DNA of 64,000 bases. It comes from Aureispira anguillae (GTDB lineage Bacteria; Bacteroidota; Bacteroidia; Chitinophagales; Saprospiraceae). Within the stretch, counting starts at the first letter, position 1, and each line of letters opens with the position of its first letter. A program made the translations under genes and the position numbers. This document shows positions 42,992-51,729 of this stretch, piece after piece. The DNA is taken from NCBI RefSeq assembly GCF_026000115.1, contig NZ_AP026867.1, positions 279,501-343,500 of the forward strand, given 5' to 3'. The notes under the pieces are model-generated. The model had not been told where the DNA came from, made no database searches, and was given only the letters and a program-made list of their open reading frames with translations.

Positions 42992-45900
42992 ATGGAAATT
43001 AATCACCTTTACCAAACTATTACTAACGAAGAGCTTAGTGAGTTCATGAAAAAGAGGAGAAAAGATTATCTTGATGATCCTCTTCTAATGATAGAAAATT
43101 ATAATACAGAAATTTCAAACACTTCTGAATATTTTGGCCGTCAGTTGCTCGAAATGATTCAGAATGCGAATGATGAATGTGATACAACAAAAGCCAAAAA
43201 GGTATTGATTAAGTTAGATAAGGATAGTCTTATCATTGCTAATAATGGAAATCCTTTTTCAAGAGGAGGTGTTGAGTCTTTATTATATTCTAATCTGAGC
43301 CCCAAGGTAAAAGAAGAAAATAAGGTAGGTCAAAAAGGTCTTGGTTTTCGATCTGTATTAAATTGGTCGGAAGAAATATATATAGCAAGTTATAATCTCC
43401 ATATTCGTTTTTCTAAAACTCACGCTGAAGATTTTCTAAAAGGAATGATTCGTGATAAACCTCAAATTAGAAAAACGATATCCAGTAAAACCAATGTCGA
43501 GTACCCCATTTCTATTCTAAGATGTCCTTTGGTTGAAGACAAAAAAAACTTAAAAAAATTACCTCAGTATGATACTGTAATTGAACTTAAATTAAAAGAG
43601 GATAGTTACCAAGATATTATCGATCAGATAAACAAGGAGATTATTCCTGAAATCCTTGTATTTCTTCATAAACTAGAAGAAATTGAAGTTCAAAGTCCAG
43701 AGCATAACTTTATACTTTCTAAGAAGATAGAACCAGACAAAATAATTGTAACTAAAAGTGATAGATTTTATTCACAAGAAAAATTAGAATCTTCTGTCTG
43801 GTTTCTTCTTGAGGAAAAAGGACAAATAAAAAGTGGTAACCAAACTAAGAATTATGAACTAAAGATAGCTTATAATCCTAACCAAGTGCCAAAGGTTCAG
43901 AAACTATTCTCATATTTTAGAACAGAGGTAGATTTTCCATACCCTGTCTTAGCACATGGAACGTTTGAGTTAAGTGCAAATAGAAATGTCTTAAAAGAGA
44001 ATCAAGATGGCTTCAATAAACTACTGCTAGATAAGCTAGCTTCTTTGCTAGTAAAGTGTGCCTTTAAAATTACGAAAAATGGGGGATGCAATTATGCTCC
44101 TCTAAAGTTAGTTATTCCTTCAATTGGGCAGCACTCGAGTCTAAATACAGATAAATGGAACTTTCATCAGTTACTAAATAATCATATAAAAGAAATCGCT
44201 ATTTTCCCAACGGTAACTGGCGTTTATATAAGACTTAGTGATGCCCCAAAGTTCTATTTAAATAACATTGAGCATTTAATTCCAAAGGATAAAATATATG
44301 AGTTTAAAAACTTATTGCAGTATATAGATGATAAAGGTATTCAAGACTATCTACAAAGATATGGTCAAGAACTTAGATATACAGATAGTGAGCTTACAAA
44401 AAAAATAAATCTATTAATCGAAACTGATTCATTAGAAACAAATCAAAGGGTAGAATGGATTTACTATTTATGTTCAAAGACTTCTAATTTTTATAGCTCT
44501 CAATTTCCTGTTTTGCCCAACTTACTACTAAATTCAGAAGGAATTCCTATTAAAACAGGAGATGAAATTATTCTTCCATCAGATGAAAAGGTTTACACCC
44601 TACCTCAAGGAGTAAATTTTCAATTTATACAAAAGAACCTGTATTTAAGATTAAAAGGGCGTTTTGACAAAGGAGGAACACGCCAAATGGTCGAAAATTT
44701 AAAATTGTATAAAGCTATTGAATATGCGGCAAATGTTGTGATTCAAAAAATAATATCTAATCTAAAAAGTACTATAGATTTAAAGGAAAAACCTATAAAA
44801 GATACAATCTCTATCCTCCACTCAACACTTTATGAAATATATAGAAACCAACCTGAAGATTATAAATTCCCTAGTACAACATCACCTTATTTAATAACTA
44901 GAGAGGGGAATTTAAAACCAGCTAATCAACTCTATTTTTGGAAAGAGTATCAAGGGGGAGAAATAATGGAAGGGTTAATGTTTGAATTAGACTTTGATGT
45001 ATTTGTCGGAACTTTAAATCAAAATGGGTTAGAGAGTAAATTTAAGTCTCCCCTTGAGGCTCATTCATACTTTTCCTGGTTAGGAGTAACACATACCCCA
45101 AGAAAAGTAAATTATATAATTAGGGCACCCAAATTTAGGAATGATGATTACTTAAATTATGCAATCAGAAGTTTAAAATTTCCATATATAGTCTCCTATA
45201 ATAGTGAAAACTATACTCTTCAAGATCTTTCAGACTGTAATACATTTCACGCTAATCTTCTGTGGTATGAATATTTTGATGAAATAATAAATAGTGCAGA
45301 TATTGAATATATATTAGCTTGGTTAATTCATGATAGAGAACTTCATAATAGTATATCCTTTGATACAGAAAGCACTACTTCCTATTTAAAGTTTTATCCA
45401 TATAAAGCTAAGTATAGCAGGGGGGTACAATATTCTGATATAAAATCCTATATACGTTACAAGTTACAATCATGTGAATTCATACCAGTTGGGAATAACA
45501 AGAAAGTGAAACCAGAGGAGTGTTTAATGGAAATAGGGAACTTAGCTCCATTAATTAATTCACCAATAATAGATTTTAATGCTGAAGTTTTTAAAAGTAA
45601 CAAAATAGAGAAAAATCATATTTTATTTATTCTTAAAAGTTTAGGGATAAAAGAGGATTTAAAAGACTTGTCTTTGAATAACATATATCGTTATTTAAAC
45701 CTTCACTCTAAGTGCTTTAATAAAGATAGGAGAAATATCCAAAGTTTCTACATGCTAGTTCTTGAGGCGACTAAGAATTATTTATTGGAAGATTATGAAG
45801 ATTCTGAAGAACGAAAGATATACTTAGAAGAGGGGGTAATCTTAGTTTCCCAAAATGGGCTTACAGATTATGCCTCTATCAATGAGGCTACTTATGTTAA

Positions 45901-47824
45901 TAATCCCAATTTTAGTACAGACTTACTTAACAAACTAAAAATTGCTAAACTACCATCGAGAGCAGGTAATAAGAGAATTCAAACTCTTTTCGGTATCCAA
46001 CCCTTGGATTACATAAAGTTCCATGTGAATCAAGTATATAGTTCAAATCAAAAATTGAATAAAGAATTTGTAGAAGAACTAAATGATATTAAACCATTCT
46101 TATTTACATATCGATTCAATAAAGGTTTGAAGAAGACACAAATTAATGATGAGTTATCTTCTCTTAAATCACTAAAGGTTATAACATGCTATGATTTAGA
46201 TGTTGTTTATAAATTAAATGATAAGGAACATCAACTAGAGTTAAAAGAGTATGAATATATTCAGGATGAATCTTCTAAAGTTTATTATATAAAAATAAAT
46301 AGGAGCTACTCTAGTTATTATGATTTGAAAAAAAATTTTAGATTCAAAGAGACTGTTTCAGATATTATATGTGGTGCACTGAAAGTTAGCGAGAATAGAA
46401 AAGACTTTAAAGAATTACTTGGAGAAGAAGCTAGTACCTGGGCTCTTATTCTAACGAGGGAATTTCTCAATTATAATGAGTTAGAGAAAGAAATAGCAGA
46501 AAAATTTGATGGTGCTCTAACAAGTGAACAACGTTTCTGGAAAATAATTTTTGAAGTAACTAAGAAAGAATACAACTCTCAAGATTTGATAAGTTTTGAT
46601 GCTATTTATAAAAGGTTAGAAATATCTTTGAGTAAAGATCAGTTTCTACACTTTTATAGACAGATTGATTATCAGAATTTATCTGCTTTCGAAAATATAG
46701 CACCTTTTCAATGCTTATTTAAGGCACTAAGTATTGATGTGCAAGATTTTAATTTAGCAGGTTATAAAAGCTTGAATGTTGAAGACTATTGGCGAAATCG
46801 AATGAGATCTTTCCATCAAGATTTTATATTAAGATATTCTACTTTCTTATATACTCAGGGAGATTCACATTCATTTTTAGAGAACAGGAATACCCTAAAA
46901 GAATTTAATAGATTCCAATATGAAAATTCATTCTTTTTTGATGTTGAGGAGCACCATAGGCAAGTATTATGTAATACTTTCTTAGATTTATCATATGATA
47001 AAATTCTATCTACAAAGGCAATTGATTTAGAAAGCATATTCCATGAAAATTTAACCTCTTTTAAAGCTCAACTAAAAAAGGAAGGCTACTTTGATAATAA
47101 GCTTTTTCATGAAAAGATGAGAAATAATAATTTTAAAGATGCAATATATTTCAATGAGATAATAGACTTAATAGAAGAGTTTCGGTTGTTACATAATCAG
47201 AATCAGAACGAAAGTAATGGTAGTAATGTAAATATAGGAGGAGAGCAAATTTCATTTGATGATACTAATATTGAAAGCCTGATGACCGCTATAGAGGCAA
47301 ATGTTAAAACAGGAAAGATAAAAATAACGGATTATGCTCCAGAGAAAGTGGAAACTTCTGCTACTACAGGAAAAAAGACAGGAAAACAAACCTCTAACAG
47401 CAATCAAAATAAAAATAGACCAGAAGATATAGGGTTTATTGGAGAAAAGTATGCCTATGAACTACTTAAACAGAAGTATGATAAGGTTACTTGGGTTTCT
47501 GAATACGCCTTAAAGGCAGGTTGTTCATATGGAACTGATGGGTTAGGTTATGACTTTGAATGTGTACAAGGTAATGAGACAAGATTTGTAGAAGTAAAAA
47601 GTTCAGTAACATCTAGTTGTTCTTTCTATATAAGTAAGAATGAGGTTAATACAGGGCATACTCATGAAAGAATATATGATATTCTTGTAATAACAGATTT
47701 GTTATCTGATAATATAAATTGTAAGTATCTTAAAAATATATTTGAATATGAGAACAATGAAAGTTTTTTAACGAATAGTAAATTCCTTGTTGAAAATGAT
47801 ACTTATAGAATTAGGTTTAAGTAA
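42992..47824 (+). CDS. GHKL (Hsp90/sacsin-like) ATPase with C-terminal DUF3883
   Basis: The 1610-residue protein has an N-terminal Bergerat ATPase fold: E54 and N58 in EMIQNANDE, the G1 box ANNGNPF (84-90, with Asn in place of the usual Asp) and G2 GQKGLGFRS (113-121). This resembles sacsin and Hsp90 N-domains. The middle 1300 residues are unrecognised. The C-terminus (about 1475-1600) is a DUF3883 domain with GEKYAYELL, GYDFE and FVEVKSS, a PD-(D/E)XK-like D...E-x-K arrangement. Such proteins occur in bacterial defence loci. It leads a five-gene operon. Confidence 0.8.
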   Translation: MEINHLYQTITNEELSEFMKKRRKDYLDDPLLMIENYNTEISNTSEYFGRQLLEMIQNANDECDTTKAKKVLIKLDKDSLIIANNGNPFSRGGVESLLYSNLSPKVKEENKVGQKGLGFRSVLNWSEEIYIASYNLHIRFSKTHAEDFLKGMIRDKPQIRKTISSKTNVEYPISILRCPLVEDKKNLKKLPQYDTVIELKLKEDSYQDIIDQINKEIIPEILVFLHKLEEIEVQSPEHNFILSKKIEPDKIIVTKSDRFYSQEKLESSVWFLLEEKGQIKSGNQTKNYELKIAYNPNQVPKVQKLFSYFRTEVDFPYPVLAHGTFELSANRNVLKENQDGFNKLLLDKLASLLVKCAFKITKNGGCNYAPLKLVIPSIGQHSSLNTDKWNFHQLLNNHIKEIAIFPTVTGVYIRLSDAPKFYLNNIEHLIPKDKIYEFKNLLQYIDDKGIQDYLQRYGQELRYTDSELTKKINLLIETDSLETNQRVEWIYYLCSKTSNFYSSQFPVLPNLLLNSEGIPIKTGDEIILPSDEKVYTLPQGVNFQFIQKNLYLRLKGRFDKGGTRQMVENLKLYKAIEYAANVVIQKIISNLKSTIDLKEKPIKDTISILHSTLYEIYRNQPEDYKFPSTTSPYLITREGNLKPANQLYFWKEYQGGEIMEGLMFELDFDVFVGTLNQNGLESKFKSPLEAHSYFSWLGVTHTPRKVNYIIRAPKFRNDDYLNYAIRSLKFPYIVSYNSENYTLQDLSDCNTFHANLLWYEYFDEIINSADIEYILAWLIHDRELHNSISFDTESTTSYLKFYPYKAKYSRGVQYSDIKSYIRYKLQSCEFIPVGNNKKVKPEECLMEIGNLAPLINSPIIDFNAEVFKSNKIEKNHILFILKSLGIKEDLKDLSLNNIYRYLNLHSKCFNKDRRNIQSFYMLVLEATKNYLLEDYEDSEERKIYLEEGVILVSQNGLTDYASINEATYVNNPNFSTDLLNKLKIAKLPSRAGNKRIQTLFGIQPLDYIKFHVNQVYSSNQKLNKEFVEELNDIKPFLFTYRFNKGLKKTQINDELSSLKSLKVITCYDLDVVYKLNDKEHQLELKEYEYIQDESSKVYYIKINRSYSSYYDLKKNFRFKETVSDIICGALKVSENRKDFKELLGEEASTWALILTREFLNYNELEKEIAEKFDGALTSEQRFWKIIFEVTKKEYNSQDLISFDAIYKRLEISLSKDQFLHFYRQIDYQNLSAFENIAPFQCLFKALSIDVQDFNLAGYKSLNVEDYWRNRMRSFHQDFILRYSTFLYTQGDSHSFLENRNTLKEFNRFQYENSFFFDVEEHHRQVLCNTFLDLSYDKILSTKAIDLESIFHENLTSFKAQLKKEGYFDNKLFHEKMRNNNFKDAIYFNEIIDLIEEFRLLHNQNQNESNGSNVNIGGEQISFDDTNIESLMTAIEANVKTGKIKITDYAPEKVETSATTGKKTGKQTSNSNQNKNRPEDIGFIGEKYAYELLKQKYDKVTWVSEYALKAGCSYGTDGLGYDFECVQGNETRFVEVKSSVTSSCSFYISKNEVNTGHTHERIYDILVITDLLSDNINCKYLKNIFEYENNESFLTNSKFLVENDTYRIRFK

Positions 47825-47865
47825 GCCTTTTATGAAATTATTTATATCTAATGTGTATTTTATTA

Positions 47866-47886
47866 CTGTACACATAGAGTGTACAG
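47866..47886. promoter_or_regulatory. Perfect palindrome just before the SF1 helicase gene
   Basis: CTGTACAC (47866-47873) and GTGTACAG (47879-47886) flank ATAGA. It ends 3 bases before the ATG at 47890, so it would either bind a dimeric repressor or hide the ribosome site in a hairpin. Confidence 0.5.
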
Positions 47887-47889
47887 CTG

Positions 47890-50800
47890 ATGTTTTTCTT
47901 TGTTCTAACAAGGAAAGAAGACACACAAATAATTGTTTGTCTAGTTAATAGAACCCCTAAAGATATGTATTACGAAGAGGATCTTGGATTTGGAAAGAAA
48001 ACTATTAATGTTGTTATCAGATTTGATAACAAGGCTGTCTCTTGGTTGCAAAAAGAGTCAAGATACTCGTTTGAAGATTTAAAAAGATTTTTAAATGACT
48101 CTCATATAGAGTGTTTCTTTAAGAAAAAGAATGAAGACGAACACTATATTATTATTCCGATTACTTCAGAAAATATTAATTTGAAGTTGACCTTAAAATG
48201 GTTGCCTAAAACTCATGATTATAAGGTTGTGCTCTCAAAAAAGACGAAACTAGTCGTTGAAGAGTTTAATACTAACCTAAATGATTCATATACGTTAGCT
48301 AGGTTGTGTAGTTATGAATTGGTAGGGTTTAATGATAACCCTTTTCCTAGCAAAGAATTTGCTGAGCTTCATAAGGAAATTTGCAATCTAGAAATATCTC
48401 CAAAGGCATATGTTGAAAATCAAAGAGATATTTGGACAAAATGGATTGAAGCTCAGGAGTTAATCTTAAGTAATAATTCTACCCCATTCAGTGTAAAAAA
48501 ATATTATCCACTACTTCCTATAAAGGGAAAAGATGGAAATATATTCAGATATCAATTTCAGGTTGATTTAGTAAAAGAGGAGAATCCTGAATATAAAGAA
48601 TTAGAAAAAGAGTTGCGTAAACAGCTAGGCTTGGACATAAAAGTAGATGGAGATACAGGAGAAACTCATATGAGGTTGAAGGATATATACAAAGGACTTG
48701 ATGTATTAATAAATCGAGCTCCTTTTTGTGAAACATACTCCAGAAAAGAAAAATTATTATGCCTTTTTAAGCTTAAGCCAATTTTTGTTTATAAAAAGAT
48801 TGAAGCTTTATTAAATGATCTTGGGAGAAAAGTTAAAGTTTGGCAGGGAGATAAATCAGGTTTAATTGAAATCTACTCAAAGAACAATAGAACAGTAAAT
48901 GTCCCCAAGAGTATCATAAAAAAATATTCTTTGAAGAGAGAAGCTTTTATTGGGCGGATATTTATTGTTGATAGCAATGGGTTGAAGATTGAAGACTCGA
49001 TTCCTTCTCCAATAAAAACAAACAATTATAATAGAATTAAAGACCAATATAATTCTTTGAAAAAAGTATTGTTCAATAAACGTGAAAAAGAAATAGAAGC
49101 AGGAGCAAATAGCATTCATTTTCAAATTAGAGAGGTTTATTCTTTTGTTCAAAATTCAGAAGAAAATGAATTTGATGATTTATTTTGGCAAGATTTAAAA
49201 CAAGATTTGTTTGGCTTAGGGTTTGACTCAGATGATGTTAGGCTAAATTCAGAGAAAAGAATAATTGCATTTAATTTCATTGATTTCGATGAACTTGAAG
49301 ATAAAATTGAAAAAATAAAAGGGTTAAATAAATTCTATCCTGATAGGGATCCACTAGCAGAAGATTTTGAATTTAGAGTAAAAATCGATTTACTAGCGAA
49401 GAAAAATAAAAAGCAATTATTTGATGAAAAGCTAAAATTCCTTCATGGCACAGAGTTCTATATTGAAAGAGTAAATAAGAAAGGAAAAATAGAGAGACCC
49501 TCAATCGGTATTTTGAACTATTATCAATCTTCGATGTCTTCCTTGCTATTTGCAATTCCTTTAAGAACAAAAAAGGATTTAAAGCAAGTAAAAAAATTAA
49601 AAAAATATCTAGAGGAGGATTCAACAATTATTACAGAGGTTTATCCTAACCTGAGGGGAGATGAGGTTAAAATTGGTTGGCTAAATGAAGCAATGGCTAA
49701 AATCAATACGCCACAGGACCAAATGAATAAGAAGCCTGTGAATACTAAGTTAGGAGAATTTATTTTTGACTCATCTAAGGCGGAGGAGATTTACAAAGAT
49801 CTTTCAACTGATTCAGAGGAATGGAAGCAACTAGTGAAGCATGAATTGTTACAACTTAATGATTCCCAAAGAAAAGCTGTTTTGTCAGCGTTATACGCAA
49901 GAGATTTAGCTCTTCTCCAAGGACCTCCAGGAACAGGGAAAACAACGGTTATTGCTGAAATGATTTGGCAAATGATTAGAGTTAACCAAAAGCAAAAGGT
50001 TCTATTGACTTCAGAAACTAATTTAGCCGTGGATAATGCACTAGTAAAACTGTTAAATGGAAATCATACTTTGGTTAAACCCTTACGATTTGGGAAAGTA
50101 GCAAAACTAGAAAATGAAGGTAAGAAGTACTCCTTTGATAGAATCATGAAATGGATTGATAAGGATTATGGAGAAACAAATTTAGAAGATGAAGAAGAGA
50201 ATGAAGAAGAATCTTACCTTGACTCACTTGGGGAGCTGGATTTAGAAGACGAAGAGGAGGTAGATGAGAATCATGCAGATAATGCCGTTCAGATTTGGAT
50301 GAATAGAATAGCATCAAATGCACAAATCCAAAATCCAAAATATTCTGAAATTATAAAGGATTGGGTCACAGATATGGCCATGCCTGAAACAGAGATGAAG
50401 GAACTTTTCAAAGATAAGTATATTAAACATGCTAATGTCGTAGGTAGTACAAGTAGTTCAGCAGGTAGTATCACTTTTGCATGTGAATATCAAAAACTAT
50501 TTAATCCAGATAAAAAAGTAGAACTATCATATTACGATAGAGTTTTAGAAGAGAGAGTAATTGAGGAAGAGTGTATTGGAAAGCTTTACAAAAGAATTAA
50601 GAATGTACAAGAGAGGTATGAGGATTTTGATGGAAGATTTAAAGGAGTCAATAATATTTTAGAAAGGTTTATCCCTCTAGAGTTCGATATAGTTATTACA
50701 GATGAAGCAAGTAAAGCTACCCCTCCTGAATTGCTACTTCCCATGTGTTTTGGAAAGAAAAATGTAATCATCGGAGATCATAAACAGTTGCCTCCAATGC

Positions 50801-51729
50801 TACATGAAAAGAGTTTTGAAGAGACATTATTGGCCCTAGAATCAGAAGAGGCTAAAGAATTAGCCGAAGAAATAGATAAAGACTTTGTTGGGATTTCTCA
50901 ATTCGAAAGGTTAATTACTCATCCTAAAGTATCTCCCTCTATTAAGAGTTCATTTAATTTGCAATATAGGATGCATCCTCAAATTAATAAAGTAATTAAG
51001 CAGTTTTATTCTGATTCAGAGGAAGGACTAGAACCTGCTCCTCAGTTACTTGAGCATGCTGACGATGCAAATCTGAATAATCCATTTTCCAGACATCATG
51101 GGTTATATTACAAAGGATTTATTACTCCTTTTCAACATGTTATTTGGGTGGATGTAGATGCTCCTGAGCAGGAAAGTGGTACATCAAGAGTTAATGAGAC
51201 CGAAGTAGAAGCGATTAAGTTAGTTCTAAAAATGCTTAGAAATTCAAATGGTTTTGACGAATATATGAACCATTGGAGTACTGATAAGAAAGAGGATCAA
51301 GAAATAGGTCTGATTACTTTTTATGGGCATCAAGTCAAAAAACTTAAAGAAGCTGCTAAATATGCGAGAGAGGAGTTAAAAATCCCTATACGACTCAATA
51401 CAGTTGATAAGTTCCAAGGGATGGAGCGGAATATTATTATTGTATCAACTGTGAGAAGTAATAAGTTAAAACTAGATTCTGGAAAAGAGGTAAGGAACTC
51501 AGATATAGGATTTGCTAAATCTCCAAAGAGATTAAATGTGGCTCTATCAAGAGCCAGAAGGCTTTTGATTATTGTAGGAAATAAAGATTTTTTTAAAAGT
51601 TATATTGATACAGAAGGGAATGCCATATATAGAAATGTGATTAATGTGATTGAGTCAGAGCAAAAGACTCAAAATGAACAATCAATAATTAAATACGAAG
51701 ATTTAGTGAAGCTCGATAGTAATGATTAA
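47890..51729 (+). CDS. SF1 helicase (Upf1/Dna2-like) with long N-terminal extension
   Basis: The 1279-residue protein has the superfamily 1B helicase core in the C-terminal half. It shows Walker A LLQGPPGTGKTT (about 676-690), motif II DEASKATP (about 938), motif III GDHKQLPP, motif IV NLQYRMHP, motif V VDKFQGMERNIIIVS and motif VI NVALSRARR. A very acidic insert lies at about 765-795. The first 650 residues are unrecognised. The next gene overlaps its end by 8 bases. An alternative ATG at 47965 is possible. I infer a nucleic-acid motor of the five-gene system. Confidence 0.85.
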   Translation: MFFFVLTRKEDTQIIVCLVNRTPKDMYYEEDLGFGKKTINVVIRFDNKAVSWLQKESRYSFEDLKRFLNDSHIECFFKKKNEDEHYIIIPITSENINLKLTLKWLPKTHDYKVVLSKKTKLVVEEFNTNLNDSYTLARLCSYELVGFNDNPFPSKEFAELHKEICNLEISPKAYVENQRDIWTKWIEAQELILSNNSTPFSVKKYYPLLPIKGKDGNIFRYQFQVDLVKEENPEYKELEKELRKQLGLDIKVDGDTGETHMRLKDIYKGLDVLINRAPFCETYSRKEKLLCLFKLKPIFVYKKIEALLNDLGRKVKVWQGDKSGLIEIYSKNNRTVNVPKSIIKKYSLKREAFIGRIFIVDSNGLKIEDSIPSPIKTNNYNRIKDQYNSLKKVLFNKREKEIEAGANSIHFQIREVYSFVQNSEENEFDDLFWQDLKQDLFGLGFDSDDVRLNSEKRIIAFNFIDFDELEDKIEKIKGLNKFYPDRDPLAEDFEFRVKIDLLAKKNKKQLFDEKLKFLHGTEFYIERVNKKGKIERPSIGILNYYQSSMSSLLFAIPLRTKKDLKQVKKLKKYLEEDSTIITEVYPNLRGDEVKIGWLNEAMAKINTPQDQMNKKPVNTKLGEFIFDSSKAEEIYKDLSTDSEEWKQLVKHELLQLNDSQRKAVLSALYARDLALLQGPPGTGKTTVIAEMIWQMIRVNQKQKVLLTSETNLAVDNALVKLLNGNHTLVKPLRFGKVAKLENEGKKYSFDRIMKWIDKDYGETNLEDEEENEEESYLDSLGELDLEDEEEVDENHADNAVQIWMNRIASNAQIQNPKYSEIIKDWVTDMAMPETEMKELFKDKYIKHANVVGSTSSSAGSITFACEYQKLFNPDKKVELSYYDRVLEERVIEEECIGKLYKRIKNVQERYEDFDGRFKGVNNILERFIPLEFDIVITDEASKATPPELLLPMCFGKKNVIIGDHKQLPPMLHEKSFEETLLALESEEAKELAEEIDKDFVGISQFERLITHPKVSPSIKSSFNLQYRMHPQINKVIKQFYSDSEEGLEPAPQLLEHADDANLNNPFSRHHGLYYKGFITPFQHVIWVDVDAPEQESGTSRVNETEVEAIKLVLKMLRNSNGFDEYMNHWSTDKKEDQEIGLITFYGHQVKKLKEAAKYAREELKIPIRLNTVDKFQGMERNIIIVSTVRSNKLKLDSGKEVRNSDIGFAKSPKRLNVALSRARRLLIIVGNKDFFKSYIDTEGNAIYRNVINVIESEQKTQNEQSIIKYEDLVKLDSND

